A stretch of DNA of 64,000 nt from Schlesneria sp. DSM 10557. Its GTDB lineage: Bacteria > Planctomycetota > Planctomycetia > Planctomycetales > Planctomycetaceae. A program made the translations under genes and the position numbers. Below, one piece after another: positions 53,317 through 63,991 of this stretch (position 1 is its first letter; each line of letters starts with the position of its first letter). Below the pieces are notes generated by a model. That model searched no databases. It was not told the DNA's origin and saw nothing but the letters and a program-made list of their open reading frames with translations. The DNA lies in the NCBI RefSeq assembly GCF_041860085.1, contig NZ_CP124747.1, forward strand, positions 1,240,001 to 1,304,000, written 5' to 3'.

Positions 53317-56300
53317 GTTTCGGTTTGGCTTTTGCCGCAATGCTGAAGTGATAGTTTCAATCCGCGCTCCCGTGAGGGAGCGATCGCGGAAGCGGAGTTT
53401 CGTCTCGTCGACCTGCAAGACGTTTCAATCCGCGCTCCCGTGAGGGAGCGATGCGACACGACCGATCCCGCCTTACCCGGCGCAGTGTTTCAATCCGCGC
53501 TCCCGTGAGGGAGCGATTCACGATTACCCGCCGCTGGCCAAGCTGCCGAAAGTTTCAATCCGCGCTCCCGTGAGGGAGCGATGTGAGTCACTATTCGGAC
53601 TTGGCTTGTGGTTTCGCGTTTCAATCCGCGCTCCCGTGAGGGAGCGATCTGAGAAAATTGTTTGACGATTGCCAGACGTCCGTTTCAATCCGCGCTCCCG
53701 TGAGGGAGCGATCGTTGGTAGCATTGATAAGTCCTGCCGTACCGGGTTTCAATCCGCGCTCCCGTGAGGGAGCGATCATTGGTAGCATTGATAAGTCCTG
53801 CCGTACCGGGTTTCAATCCGCGCTCCCGTGAGGGAGCGATGTGATACGGTCTGACACTACTATGGTGTGGGGTGCGTGTTTCAATCCGCGCTCCCGTGAG
53901 GGAGCGATTCAACTCACCGAATCGTTCGCGGGACCTCGTGCCGTTTCAATCCGCGCTCCCGTGAGGGAGCGATACGCCGTGGTGCCATCTACGGGGCTCG
54001 ATGACCACGTTTCAATCCGCGCTCGCGTGAGGGAGCGATAAACGATTTCTTCGCCATGATTCGAGACTCCAATTGCGTTTCAATCCGCGCTCCCGTGAGG
54101 GAGCGATCATCTACTTGCTCGACCGGTCCGCAACAACGGAGTTTCAATCCGCGCTCCCGTGAGGGAGCGATGGCCTCTGCCTCCTGATCAAATACCATCC
54201 CGATGAGTTTCAATCCGCGCTCCCGTGAGGGAGCGATCCGCGTCTGAGACATCTACATCCGGGACCGTCTCGGTGTTTCAATCCGCGCTCCCGTGAGGGA
54301 GCGATGAATCGACGGGCGGCGGTTGTCCCCGTCAATCGTGTTTCAATCCGCGCTCCCGTGAGGGAGCGATGAGGGGAGGAGGAGCAAATGGTTTTGATTA
54401 GGCAAAGTTTCAATCCGCGCTCCCGTGAGGGAGCGATGACACCGACGAGGTGGAGCGGCTCCTGCAGGCAGCGTTTCAATCCGCGCTCCCGTGAGGGAGC
54501 GATAATACGGTCTCGCGGTGGCACCTTGGTCCAAAAGCGTTTCAATCCGCGCTCCCGTGAGGGAGCGATGCAGGGTTATCCCAATGGCGATCGCTGGAGA
54601 GCAGGTTTCAATCCGCGCTCCCGTGAGGGAGCGATGCATATTCTGGCACATGGCCGTCGTGGCCCCATAGTTTCAATCCGCGCTCCCGTGAGGGAGCGAT
54701 CTCGTTGAGATGCCGCTTCTGCATAGCTCGGTCTGTTTCAATCCGCGCTCCCGTGAGGGAGCGATTCTGGATTTACGCACGATGGGTTGTCGCATCGATG
54801 TTTCAATCCGCGCTCCCGTGAGGGAGCGATGAAGTGCTTCCGGAGCTGTCGAGCCTTCGCTTGGTTTCAATCCGCGCTCCCGTGAGGGAGCGATGTGATC
54901 GGACGGCGTTTGATACAGCCGCCGTCGTGTTTCAATCCGCGCTCCCGTGAGGGAGCGATTCCATGATCACGTTCACGAATGTCGTTTTTCCGTTGGTTTC
55001 AATCCGCGCTCCCGTGAGGGAGCGATGTCGGCGGCTTGCTTTCGTTCTTCAACGATGTCGTAGTTTCAATCCGCGCTCCCGTGAGGGAGCGATAGTAGCC
55101 TACCTAACTGACCGTCAGCCCCAATCGGTTTCAATCCGCGCTCCCGTGAGGGAGCGATAGGCATTCCCATAGGTGGCATTGACGGCGCTAGCGGTTTCAA
55201 TCCGCGCTCCCGTGAGGGAGCGATGCTGCGCCAAATCGCATAGGATTGCGCCAGATGCGTTTCAATCCGCGCTCCCGTGAGGGAGCGATATGGCGGCAAG
55301 CCAGAAACCGCCAACCGTAAACAGTTTCAATCCGCGCTCCCGTGAGGGAGCGATAGTAGCCTGAATAGCTAACTGTCAGCCCCGATCGGTTTCAATCCGC
55401 GCTCCCGTGAGGGAGCGATCCACCCGCCCTGACCATTCGGCTGAGACTGGCGGTTTCAATCCGCGCTCCCGTGAGGGAGCGATCATCTACACACGGAGCA
55501 TCAAAGCCGGTCGTGAGTTTCAATCCGCGCTCCCGTGAGGGAGCGATTTGAGCGGCCAAACCTGCTGACATCGTGGCCCTGAGTTTCAATCCGCGCTCCC
55601 GTGAGGGAGCGATGTGGACTCCACTGTCGCCTCAACAGGCTCGGATGGTTTCAATCCGCGCTCCCGTGAGGGAGCGATAATATCAACCGCCCGAATGTCG
55701 CCAAACCATGCGGTTTCAATCCGCGCTCCCGTGAGGGAGCGATCGAATTGCAGTCCTGTCATTATCGGTGTTGGCAAGTTTCAATCCGCGCTCCCGTGAG
55801 GGAGCGATAAAAAACCGGTAGACGCCCTCCCGTGCTCGGGTAGTTTCAATCCGCGCTCCCGTGAGGGAGCGATCCACGAACATCATATGACTCGACAGTC
55901 AATCCGGTGTTTCAATCCGCGCTCCCGTGAGGGAGCGATTCTCGAACCACCACAACATCAGCGTCCGTTTGCCGTTTCAATCCGCGCTCCCGTGAGGGAG
56001 CGATGAGCTGTCGGGCCTTCGCTTGGAACGCTTTCGGATTGTTTCAATCCGCGCTCCCGTGAGGGAGCGATCCACGCCCAGCATAGACAGTGTGTGGTCT
56101 GTTGAAGTGTTTCAATCCGCGCTCCCGTGAGGGAGCGATACGATAGTATTGTGCCAGACAGCAACCGACACCCGTTTCAATCCGCGCTCCCGTGAGGGAG
56201 CGATCGAGCGTTGCGTCGGTCTGCTTTTCTGTGACTATGTTTCAATCCGCGCTCCCGTGAGGGAGCGATATCAGTGGGACAATCTCAGTCTGGAATTCCT

Positions 56301-57838
56301 CAGTTTCAATCCGCGCTCCCGTGAGGGAGCGATGCAACAATAGCCCGGTTTGGGCGAGGGGATCGGTTTCAATCCGCGCTCCCGTGAGGGAGCGATTTGG
56401 CGTCAGCAGCGATGTGTTTTTCTGTTGTGTGTTTCAATCCGCGCTCCCGTGAGGGAGCGATCTGCTGTTTCTGTGGCGGCTTAAGCATTAGGGGGTTTCA
56501 ATCCGCGCTCCCGTGAGGGAGCGATCCAGCAAACCGTGGGAGCGGTGAGCCGCACAACCAAGTTTCAATCCGCGCTCCCGTGAGGGAGCGATCTGCTGAG
56601 TGGTGACACCGACTGTGCGTTTTCCGAGTTTCAATCCGCGCTCCCGTGAGGGAGCGATGACCATGTGCCACCGCGAGTCTCGACGTTTGAGGTTTCAATC
56701 CGCGCTCCCGTGAGGGAGCGATTCATCGATCGCTGTTGCTTCGGTCCATCCGCTCATTGTTTCAATCCGCGCTCCCGTGAGGGAGCGATTGATCTCGGGA
56801 AAGACCGTTCGCGGCCTCGCAGAGTTTCAATCCGCGCTCCCGTGAGGGAGCGATCCTCGTCGGCAGCTTGCTTTTGCAGGTTGTCTAGTTTCAATCCGCG
56901 CTCCCGTGAGGGAGCGATTTGTCCTGGCACCGCAGGATTCCAGTAGAGCTTTAGCGTTTCAATCCGCGCTCCCGTGAGGGAGCGATAAACTTCGAGTGTC
57001 CGATTAAGTGCACGAGTGGTGGTTTCAATCCGCGCTCCCGTGAGGGAGCGATATCAGCAGTTGCACGAGCACTTCCAGAAGCAACGGTTTCAATCCGCGC
57101 TCCCGTGAGGGAGCGATGGCGATGTCTTTGAGGCGTGGCATGTCGTTTTTCGCGTTTCAATCCGCGCTCCCGTGAGGGAGCGATTGCCCGTCGTGATGAT
57201 TGGCTCGTTTGTCCCGTTGTGTTTCAATCCGCGCTCCCGTGAGGGAGCGATTCCCCGGATGAGCCCATCACGACGATCACTAGCACGTTTCAATCCGCGC
57301 TCCCGTGAGGGAGCGATCGTACACACACAACCAGCGGGAGCGAGAGAAATGTTTCAATCCGCGCTCCCGTGAGGGAGCGATCTCTGGTAGCACAATAGGT
57401 AGTGCGGCGGTGTTGTGTTTCAATCCGCGCTCCCGTGAGGGAGCGATCCAGAGCAAACCCTGCGACCGTACACCGAGGATGTTTCAATCCGCGCTCCCGT
57501 GAGGGAGCGATGATGAGTTCCGATCATCCAATTTTCGATGCTGTTGTGTTTCAATCCGCGCTCCCGTGAGGGAGCGATCTTCTGTGACACTCAGATGGAG
57601 TCGGCGATCGAGTTTCAATCCGCGCTCCCGTGAGGGAGCGATTCGACGCCGCCAGCTTGGCTTCGTACCGCTCTTGGTTTCAATCCGCGCTCCCGTGAGG
57701 GAGCGATCGGACGCGGATCTACGAGCTGTCGCCAGATGACCGTTTCAATCCGCGCTCCCGTGAGGGAGCGATAGAGGAGTTACAGCGGGGGATCGTGACG
57801 ACAATTCGTTTCAATCCGCGCTCCCGTGAGGGAGCGAT
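53286..57838 (-). CRISPR. Type I-C CRISPR array, 70 repeats and 69 spacers
   Basis: Seventy 31-base repeats at a mean period of 65.5 bases; on the plus strand each begins GTTTCAATCC and ends GAGGGAGCGAT. The transcript is on the minus strand, where the repeat ends GCGGATTGAAAC and contains the hairpin CGCTCCC/GGGAGCG, as in type I-C. Spacers are about 32-37 bases. The leader is at the right, next to cas2, and the oldest spacers are at the left. I counted repeats by hand; one at 54009 has a C-to-G change inside the loop-proximal stem and the leftmost one is degenerate. All others read the same. Confidence 0.97.
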
Positions 57839-58115
57839 CCCGCGAGTTTAAATGACGATGGGCCATGAGTCTACGGAGCTGATTCCGCGAACCCTGCCGT
57901 TTTTGCTGGACGCTTTGCGTTGGAACGAAAGGCATTTTCTCTAAGTTGTTCCCTTTAGAAAATTTGCGAGGATCGCGAACCTGTCAGGGAAGCTGTGCGC
58001 GCTTCAGGTTCGCGTTCGCTTCCTGCTGAAGAACGGGACAGGCGCCTCGAGGCATGCGAGATCTTTGGTGAATTCGAGGCAAGCCCGGAGCCAGTCCCCG
58101 TTTTTCAACAGGCGG
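57839..58115 (-). promoter_or_regulatory. CRISPR leader
   Basis: The 277 bases between the first repeat and cas2. It has an A/T-rich stretch on the minus strand near 57930-57965 (AAATTTTCTAAAGGG) that may hold the pre-crRNA promoter, and an inverted repeat CGCGAACCTG at 57974-57983 with CAGGTTCGCG at 58005-58014. Type I-C leaders carry the signals that direct new spacers to the first repeat; the inverted repeat is a candidate for that. No gene lies in it. Confidence 0.72.
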
Positions 58116-58406
58116 TCAGACGATCAACGGACCGTCCACATCATACGCCGGTTTCGCTCCGACGTGCTCGACGCGTCGATGCCAATTCGTCCCAAGATAA
58201 TAGTAGCGCAGGCTATCCTCGTCAGGTTTAATAATCGATTCCAGCCGCGATTTGCAATTTGTCCATTGAGCAGGATCGACTTTCATCTCGAACACCGAAT
58301 TCTGAACGCGCTGACCAAAGTCCAGACAGGTGCTGGCGACCTGGCGCAAGCGTTTCTTCCCCTCGGGCGAACTCGTCGAAACATCGTAAGTGACTAATAC
58401 ATACAT
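58116..58406 (-). CDS. cas2: Cas2
   Basis: 96 residues from the ATG at 58404-58406 ([20 protein letters not shown]); an upstream extension to 58445 is not typical. The ferredoxin-like Cas2 fold shows VTYDVS and the end [16 protein letters not shown]. It forms the spacer integration complex with Cas1. The size and [11 protein letters not shown] start match type I-C Cas2. It is the last cas gene before the leader. Confidence 0.95.
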   Translation of the reverse strand: MYVLVTYDVSTSSPEGKKRLRQVASTCLDFGQRVQNSVFEMKVDPAQWTNCKSRLESIIKPDEDSLRYYYLGTNWHRRVEHVGAKPAYDVDGPLIV

Positions 58407-58506
58407 CGAAGCCGACTCCCACACGAATACAGGCCGACCTTGCACAACTCACGCCGCAACTCACGCCACAGATGCGTCCCTCCCCCCGCACTTCCGAGCA
58501 GGGGAA

Positions 58507-59535
58507 CTACTTCCAGACATACGGAGGATAGGCGTCAAGATCGCCGCGGATCCAGCGGGACATCAAACGAGCCTGGATGTGCAGCAGTTGTCCAAAGGTC
58601 ATCTTTTCCCCCAGAAAGGGATGGGTGACCACCTCCTGCTTCCGCTCCTGATAAGCAACCAGTACGGTTTTTCGCGTTGAATCGCTCATCCGAACCGCCC
58701 CGGTTTCCACTTTTTCAAAATCTCTCGCATGCACCTGACGACGATTAATCAGGGAAAACACCAAGCGGTCCGCCAGACACGGACGAAACTCTTCCATAAG
58801 ATCCAGCGCCATTCCCGGGCGACCTGGGCGGTCCTCGTGCAGGTAGCCGACCGCCGCATCCAAACCTGCTCCTTCACACGCAGAACGGGCATCGTGCGAA
58901 AGGAGCGCATAGACGAACGACAGCAGCGCATTCAAGGGATCCAGGGGAGGGCGACGTGACCTTCGCGTGTAGGTAAATCCCGCGACATCGATCATCAGAT
59001 CGTTAAAGGCTTCAAAGTAACTGGCCGCAGCTTCTCCTTCTAATCCACGCAGGCGCTCCACAGTGGTTGCCGTCCGCACATCAATCTGGTTCGCATTCAG
59101 TCTGTCCGCGATCTTTCTCAGCCGGTCAGCACGAACGGGTTCATCGGTCTCGCGCGCAGCTCGCAGCAGCAGCGTACGACAATTGGCCAGCTTTCCCAGG
59201 ATGATGCAGCGCGCCGCGAGGGCGGATTTGACAGCGTCATCCGCCAGCCGATACTGCTGGCGTCTTAAAATCACGTTGCCAGGAGAAAAGCCGACCACTG
59301 CGGCATGAAAACGTCCCGTCGACGATAGGAAAGAAATCGAAACTCCCTGACTGGCGCACTCACCCATCAATTGCGGGCTGACACCGACTCGCCCGAAACA
59401 GACAATTCCATCCAGATTGTGAAGCGGAACCCTGAGTCGCGTCTCTTTCTTGATACGGACCGCGACAGCCTGTCCGTCCTTGCACAAATACGCTCCGTCG
59501 GTCGTCACGAAAAGTGTGTTGAGGTGAGTCTTCAT
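58507..59535 (-). CDS. cas1: Cas1 integrase
   Basis: 342 residues from the ATG at 59533-59535 (MKTHLNTLFVTTDGAYLCKDG), with GAGAGG upstream; type I-C Cas1 is about 343. The metal-binding acidic and histidine residues lie in VERLRGLEGEAAASYFEAF (Glu), VGYLHEDRPGRPGMALDLMEEFRP (His and the following Asp or Glu). It inserts spacers next to the leader. About 100 bases separate it from cas2. Confidence 0.95.
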   Translation of the reverse strand: MKTHLNTLFVTTDGAYLCKDGQAVAVRIKKETRLRVPLHNLDGIVCFGRVGVSPQLMGECASQGVSISFLSSTGRFHAAVVGFSPGNVILRRQQYRLADDAVKSALAARCIILGKLANCRTLLLRAARETDEPVRADRLRKIADRLNANQIDVRTATTVERLRGLEGEAAASYFEAFNDLMIDVAGFTYTRRSRRPPLDPLNALLSFVYALLSHDARSACEGAGLDAAVGYLHEDRPGRPGMALDLMEEFRPCLADRLVFSLINRRQVHARDFEKVETGAVRMSDSTRKTVLVAYQERKQEVVTHPFLGEKMTFGQLLHIQARLMSRWIRGDLDAYPPYVWK

Positions 59536-59645
59536 CGAGCCTCTCATTACAGAACCAGGAACGGCAGCAGTGAAAATCAAGTTCAGTCCGAACGATGGGC
59601 CGCAAGAACGCCGAACCAGGGCAACACTTGGGATTCACAGGGAGG

Positions 59646-60359
59646 TCACTCTGAAAGTGTCCCTTCGCTGTACTGCAGCATCCGTTGCAGGTAATCCATG
59701 GCGGAATGAGTGCGGGATGTCGCCGTCGGCAGACACAACGATTTTAACGAGCAACTGTCGCACTTCTTCTCGTAGACCGCAGGGGGAGTCTTCCGGCTCC
59801 GGATCATCTCATGCAGTCGCTGGGCGGCCGTGCGTGTCCGTTCTCTCAGGGCGTCATCGCAGGGGACGTCGACCCGTCGTCGCTGTTGACCATAAAAGAG
59901 CATGGCTGTCGGGATGGTGACTCCCAGCATTTCTTCCAGGCAAATGGCCTGGGCACAAACCTGCACTCGATCGCAATCATTTTTTTTGGGCTGGCCCCGT
60001 TTGTATTCGACGGGTGTCACTCGCCAGTGGATCCGATCTGCAGGGGCGGCCGACTTGATCGCCTGTGCCAACGTCTGGCCTTTTTTGCGCGACCCCGCAG
60101 GGGGTTCCCATTCGATCACATCCGCCTGACCTGCCAGGCCCAGCGTCAAGCTGTGTAAGTCCAGTCCGCGGGTAGTCCGGACCCCACGGCGAGAGTCCGG
60201 ATTTCCCGAATGAGCTTTCTGATGAAGATGATTCCCCTGAGCGGTGAACAGATTGTCCGCCCAGAGCCGTTCAAGGTGGATCAGCGCACACTGCCGTTCG
60301 CAAAACAGCAGGTGCTGCAAGGCCGAAATCGGCAGCAGATCATCTTCAAAATAGACCAT
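59646..60359 (-). CDS. cas4: Cas4 exonuclease
   Basis: 237 residues. The first iron-sulfur cysteine is C20 in LLFCERQC, and the other three are C200, C203 and C209 in CDSCSLKSLC near the end, the Cas4 pattern. Nuclease motifs include GQADVIEW and RVTPVEYKRGQPKK, which holds the catalytic lysine and acidic residues. In type I-C it selects and trims prespacers with the right PAM, together with Cas1 and Cas2. It is 12 bp after cas7. Confidence 0.93.
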   Translation of the reverse strand: MVYFEDDLLPISALQHLLFCERQCALIHLERLWADNLFTAQGNHLHQKAHSGNPDSRRGVRTTRGLDLHSLTLGLAGQADVIEWEPPAGSRKKGQTLAQAIKSAAPADRIHWRVTPVEYKRGQPKKNDCDRVQVCAQAICLEEMLGVTIPTAMLFYGQQRRRVDVPCDDALRERTRTAAQRLHEMIRSRKTPPAVYEKKCDSCSLKSLCLPTATSRTHSAMDYLQRMLQYSEGTLSE

Positions 60360-60371
60360 CGCATTCCCCGT

Positions 60372-61262
60372 TTAGAGCTTTCGATGCACCGTGATCCCCT
60401 CAGGAAGACTGGACTCGTCAACGCTGACGACGTAGTCAGCGAATGACCGGGCCGGAACGGCATCCCCGTCGGCAGTCGGCTTTCGGCTGACACGCACCCG
60501 CTCAAAGAGCTTATTTGCGGGTGAATTTCCGAGCGGACTTTCGTGCTCGAAGACGATCAGCCCCTGCGGTGACATCTCCCCGCGCGAAGCGGAGCGGTCC
60601 GTTTCAAACATCTGCAGCAAGGCGGTCCAGAACAGGTCCAGATCCTCGCCGTTCTGATTGAAACCGGTCTGGATCGCCAGATGCGGATTGATGAATCCAT
60701 GAACGCGATAAAGCCCGTAAGGGATGGTGAATTTCCGCCCCATCGTACGGTTTCCCCCATCCTGCTTCTCAGCTTCCCGTTCTGTCGTCACCGCGCAACG
60801 GGTCACGGCATGTTCCATCGCGACGACCGGTTCCACACTACGTCCCATGGCGAACTGGACGGGTCCGCGAACCTGTCCGCAATTGACTTCGGTCGTCATG
60901 ACAGCACCAAAACTGCGGATATCGAAAAAGTTCTGGCACATCCACGCCGTCAGATTGCGATCTTCTTCGGCCTTTTCCTTCCCTCTCGCGGTCCGTTTTT
61001 TGGGATCAATCTCCAGTGCCTTGTAGGCTCGGTCATGCTGGTTATTCAGAATCGCCTTTTCTTTGACATAGATCTCGTAGGGGGGCTGTTCCTGTTTGAC
61101 CAGCCCGACAAAATTGCGGATCTTTCGTTTGAGGCAGACATCGGTGACCAGTCCCTGGCCGGTTTCTGCGTCCACGCGAGGCAGATTTCCGGCATCAGGA
61201 TCGCCATTCGGATTGCCGTCTTTGACATCGAAGAGATAAACAAAGTCGTAGCGCGATTTCAT
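60372..61262 (-). CDS. cas7: Cas7 (Csd2), Cascade backbone subunit
   Basis: 296 residues. The start [31 protein letters not shown] is the conserved Csd2/Cas7 signature, the RRM-like fold that lines the crRNA in Cascade. It also has [15 protein letters not shown] and [17 protein letters not shown]. Several copies coat one crRNA. It lies between cas8c and cas4 on one strand. Confidence 0.96.
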   Translation of the reverse strand: MKSRYDFVYLFDVKDGNPNGDPDAGNLPRVDAETGQGLVTDVCLKRKIRNFVGLVKQEQPPYEIYVKEKAILNNQHDRAYKALEIDPKKRTARGKEKAEEDRNLTAWMCQNFFDIRSFGAVMTTEVNCGQVRGPVQFAMGRSVEPVVAMEHAVTRCAVTTEREAEKQDGGNRTMGRKFTIPYGLYRVHGFINPHLAIQTGFNQNGEDLDLFWTALLQMFETDRSASRGEMSPQGLIVFEHESPLGNSPANKLFERVRVSRKPTADGDAVPARSFADYVVSVDESSLPEGITVHRKL

Positions 61263-61303
61263 GAGTGTCGGTTCCTGAGAAGTGATGTAACGGATGGGTC
61301 AAG

Positions 61304-63049
61304 TCAGTTGACAGCAGAGAGGGCATCCGGCTCTGCCTTCTCTTTGCGGATGAAAAAATCCTGTCGCTGGTGGTAATAGCCAATGGCGAACAGCCCCTGA
61401 TCCTGCAGATTCAGATGGCCGGGAAACTTTTGCAACTTGCCGACAATTTCCTGAAATCGCTTTTCGTGAAAGAGCCGCTTTCCCTTTTCCAGCTTGCCAA
61501 GGTGGTGCTGGCTGAGACGAATCAGCCGGGGGAAGACTGCGGCAGGGGTTGCAGACGCAGACCCGAAGTAGCGATCCTTGATCGTGTCGTTAATTCCAGG
61601 AAGTGCATCCTCCTGCGTTTTTTCCAGTTCTGCGAACAGGCGTCCCAGACAGTAGGCGACGTCCTCGCGATTCGGATCCAGCGTCATGGCAATCTCCTGA
61701 GTAGGTGATGAATTCAAGCGAAACTGGCGATTGAGACAGGCTTTGATCGGGGCGACCCGCAGATACCTCAACTCACGGTCAGCACGGACCCGACGAATCA
61801 AAGCGGCAAGCAACATCTGGGGGTAAGCTTGACCGCTGAGAATCGATCTCATCAGCGCACCGCTCAATTGGGGTGGAATGTCCTTTGAGTCGCGAACAGT
61901 CTCGCGCAGGATCTGCCAGGGGCTGATAAAGTCGGGCTCGCTCTCTCGATGCTGCAGCGAAAGGTCGACGAAGTGTTGCTGAAGGTTGGCGACAATCTCA
62001 CCGAGTGAGCTGACTCGCCAGAACCGGACCGAGATGCGGGCTGCGTTGGGTGAAAGCCCGAGAATATAAAACGGAGTCTCTTTGTCTCCGAGTTCCGCCG
62101 GATACTTTCCCTGGGCGATCAGATGCAGAATGTTCTGCAGTTTGTTCAGCAGTCCCTCGTCTTCTGGTGGGGGATTGCCCAGTACCAACCCGAAGATATT
62201 CTCCATGGGTGTGGGCTTTTCGGTCCAGAAGACGGTCGTGGCGTCCCCGATCTGGACTCGTCGACTTCGATCGGCCAGCAGACTGTTGAGTGCGGTGCAG
62301 TATTGAAAGGCAGCCGTTTCGCTCACCGGGGCATTTCGTGATTGCTCCTTCCCATAGGATTCAAAAGCGTCCAGATTGAATGAGACGATTGCGGCGCCGG
62401 AAGACTGAGCGCCGGAGACCCCCTTAATCTTGGGATCATGCAGTCGAGCGATCGGAGCTTTTCGACCGGTCACCAGACACTGTCCCAGTTCCGCTTCTGT
62501 AGACGTGGTCGCCTGCTGGAGTTGGTCCCGCCACCATTGCCGAACGGAGTCGACTTCGTGTACGAACTGACTTTTCCCCCGGATGCGAAAGAGGCCAAAT
62601 CCAGTCCCGATCTCGACTAGACCGGGATGTTCGACAGACTGTGCAGGATCCCACTTTTCGAGAAAGCGGCAGACGGCACTGAACTGCGGATCTTGAATCG
62701 TCTGCTCTAATTCAAGGTGACGCTGGCGGAATGCTTCGAACGCCTGGCGAGTTCGTTCCGGCTTGGGGTCGTCAGGCTTGTAGCCCAACATGTAGGCGGG
62801 ATTGTCCCACAGAAAACAGGGATTGACACCAGCCCCAGGCGGCTTTGAATCGCCACACACGAGCAGCGAGGCAGCGACCTTTTTCTTGCCGTCACCGGTC
62901 CTGAGATCCTCGATCCCGTGCAACGACCCATCCGGATCGAGAACCACCGCGTAGGAGATTTTCTGTCGGCTGAATCCTGCGGGCGCGATATCGGAATCGG
63001 GCTCAGCGGCCAATCGTTCGTAGTAGCTATTGAGTGCTTGAAGAATCAT
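61304..63049 (-). CDS. cas8c: Cas8c (Csd1), Cascade large subunit
   Basis: 581 residues, usual for Csd1. It begins [38 protein letters not shown], the family start, and has the segments [47 protein letters not shown] and [18 protein letters not shown]. It recognises the PAM and recruits Cas3. It overlaps cas5 by four bases. A hidden small-subunit start, as known for cas11c, could lie in its C-terminal half; I did not locate it with confidence. Confidence 0.95.
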   Translation of the reverse strand: MILQALNSYYERLAAEPDSDIAPAGFSRQKISYAVVLDPDGSLHGIEDLRTGDGKKKVAASLLVCGDSKPPGAGVNPCFLWDNPAYMLGYKPDDPKPERTRQAFEAFRQRHLELEQTIQDPQFSAVCRFLEKWDPAQSVEHPGLVEIGTGFGLFRIRGKSQFVHEVDSVRQWWRDQLQQATTSTEAELGQCLVTGRKAPIARLHDPKIKGVSGAQSSGAAIVSFNLDAFESYGKEQSRNAPVSETAAFQYCTALNSLLADRSRRVQIGDATTVFWTEKPTPMENIFGLVLGNPPPEDEGLLNKLQNILHLIAQGKYPAELGDKETPFYILGLSPNAARISVRFWRVSSLGEIVANLQQHFVDLSLQHRESEPDFISPWQILRETVRDSKDIPPQLSGALMRSILSGQAYPQMLLAALIRRVRADRELRYLRVAPIKACLNRQFRLNSSPTQEIAMTLDPNREDVAYCLGRLFAELEKTQEDALPGINDTIKDRYFGSASATPAAVFPRLIRLSQHHLGKLEKGKRLFHEKRFQEIVGKLQKFPGHLNLQDQGLFAIGYYHQRQDFFIRKEKAEPDALSAVN

Positions 63050-63762
63050 GAATGCACCTCCTGCAGCGCCGGTTGAAGGGGAGGAACGTCGATGACACCG
63101 TCGTGCATGCGGGCACGAAAGAAGTGGGGCAGGGTGTCACGCCGCTCACCGGTATGGCCACAGATCGTGTCCGACGTCTTCCCGGTGGCAGGTCGAAACT
63201 CGATATCGTGCAGGAGGTAGCCCAGGTCTTGTTCACCTGTGAGGGGGGACGTGGGAATTGAGCCATCGATCCACTCGAAGTCACAGGGAAACTCGCGGCA
63301 TCCCAGATAGGGGTGGTGGAAATACTGGCCTCGTTCGGCCCGGCGTTTGAAGATGTTGTAGTGCTTTTCGATGGGATCGCTGGGATCCAGGATTTCAAAC
63401 CGCGCTTCGATGGCATACGCCACATCCGTGAGGATGGTCGCGGCACGTTGTTGCCGCGTCTCTTCGATAAAGAGCGACAGTGGCTCGGTCGACCTTCCCG
63501 CCATGGCCTGTCGGGCATTGGATGCCGACGCCTTGGAGGAAACTTCATTTCGGCGCAGATTGGTGAAGCGAATCGGCTTCAAGACGTGCAGCCGCTCGAC
63601 AACCCACCGGACCTGCGGCTTCCAGTAGATCGCTTCCAGCACCCCCCGCGCAGCGGACGGAGTAATAACGTCGTAGCTGACACGCTCGACCTTCATTTCC
63701 GGGCGAGTGAAGCAGGCGTAGTCCGCCCAAACTTTCAAGCGAATTGGCGACATGATCGTCAT
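63046..63762 (-). CDS. cas5: Cas5 (Cas5c/d), crRNA-processing nuclease
   Basis: 238 residues. In type I-C, Cas5 replaces Cas6 and cuts the repeat. The start [41 protein letters not shown] is the conserved Cas5d N-terminus, and [26 protein letters not shown] is the region that carries the catalytic basic residues (Lys and His). It is the first cas gene visible here and overlaps cas8c. The cas3 gene that normally precedes it is not in the window. Confidence 0.95.
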   Translation of the reverse strand: MTIMSPIRLKVWADYACFTRPEMKVERVSYDVITPSAARGVLEAIYWKPQVRWVVERLHVLKPIRFTNLRRNEVSSKASASNARQAMAGRSTEPLSLFIEETRQQRAATILTDVAYAIEARFEILDPSDPIEKHYNIFKRRAERGQYFHHPYLGCREFPCDFEWIDGSIPTSPLTGEQDLGYLLHDIEFRPATGKTSDTICGHTGERRDTLPHFFRARMHDGVIDVPPLQPALQEVHS

Positions 63763-63818
63763 CTTCTCCTGTCTAGGTACCGTTGACCTCAGACCCTGAG
63801 TTATGAAGGCTGCAAGCT

Positions 63819-63849
63819 CTGCAAAGTAATTCTAGCAGTTTGTTGCTAC
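63819..63849. repeat. Diverged 31-base repeat, copy 2
   Basis: Begins CTGC and ends GTTGCTAC; 23 of 31 positions match copy 1 at 63922-63952. Its last 18 bases fold as TAGCA, six bases, TGCTA. Confidence 0.7.
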
Positions 63850-63921
63850 ATCGTTCAACCGTCATTTCATCGCTCACTCAGCTGAATTCAGGTATAAACG
63901 ACCATCAGATCGAAACCCGGT

Positions 63922-63952
63922 CTGCGGATTGAAACTAGCAATTCGTTGCTAC
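63922..63952. repeat. Diverged 31-base repeat, copy 1, containing part of the CRISPR repeat
   Basis: Bases 63924-63935 (GCGGATTGAAAC) equal the last 12 bases of the array's repeat, in the opposite orientation to the array. The following TAGCAA-TTCG-TTGCTA is a perfect 6-bp hairpin, and CTGCG/CGCAG pairs around it (63922-63926 and 63952-63956). Confidence 0.72.
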
Positions 63953-63967
63953 GCAGATGGCTGAGAA

Positions 63968-63991
63968 GGGGTGAGCGAATCCGCTCACCCC
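63968..63991. terminator. Perfect 10-bp hairpin near the window edge
   Basis: GGGGTGAGCG at 63968-63977 pairs with CGCTCACCCC at 63982-63991, loop AATC. On the minus strand only TTCTC follows, so it is a weak terminator; it may end a gene lying beyond 64000 on that strand. Confidence 0.6.

Noticed and set aside
53524-57502. Many short open frames with repeated SLTGARIET or APSRERGLK peptides
   Set aside because: They are translations of the CRISPR repeat, not genes.
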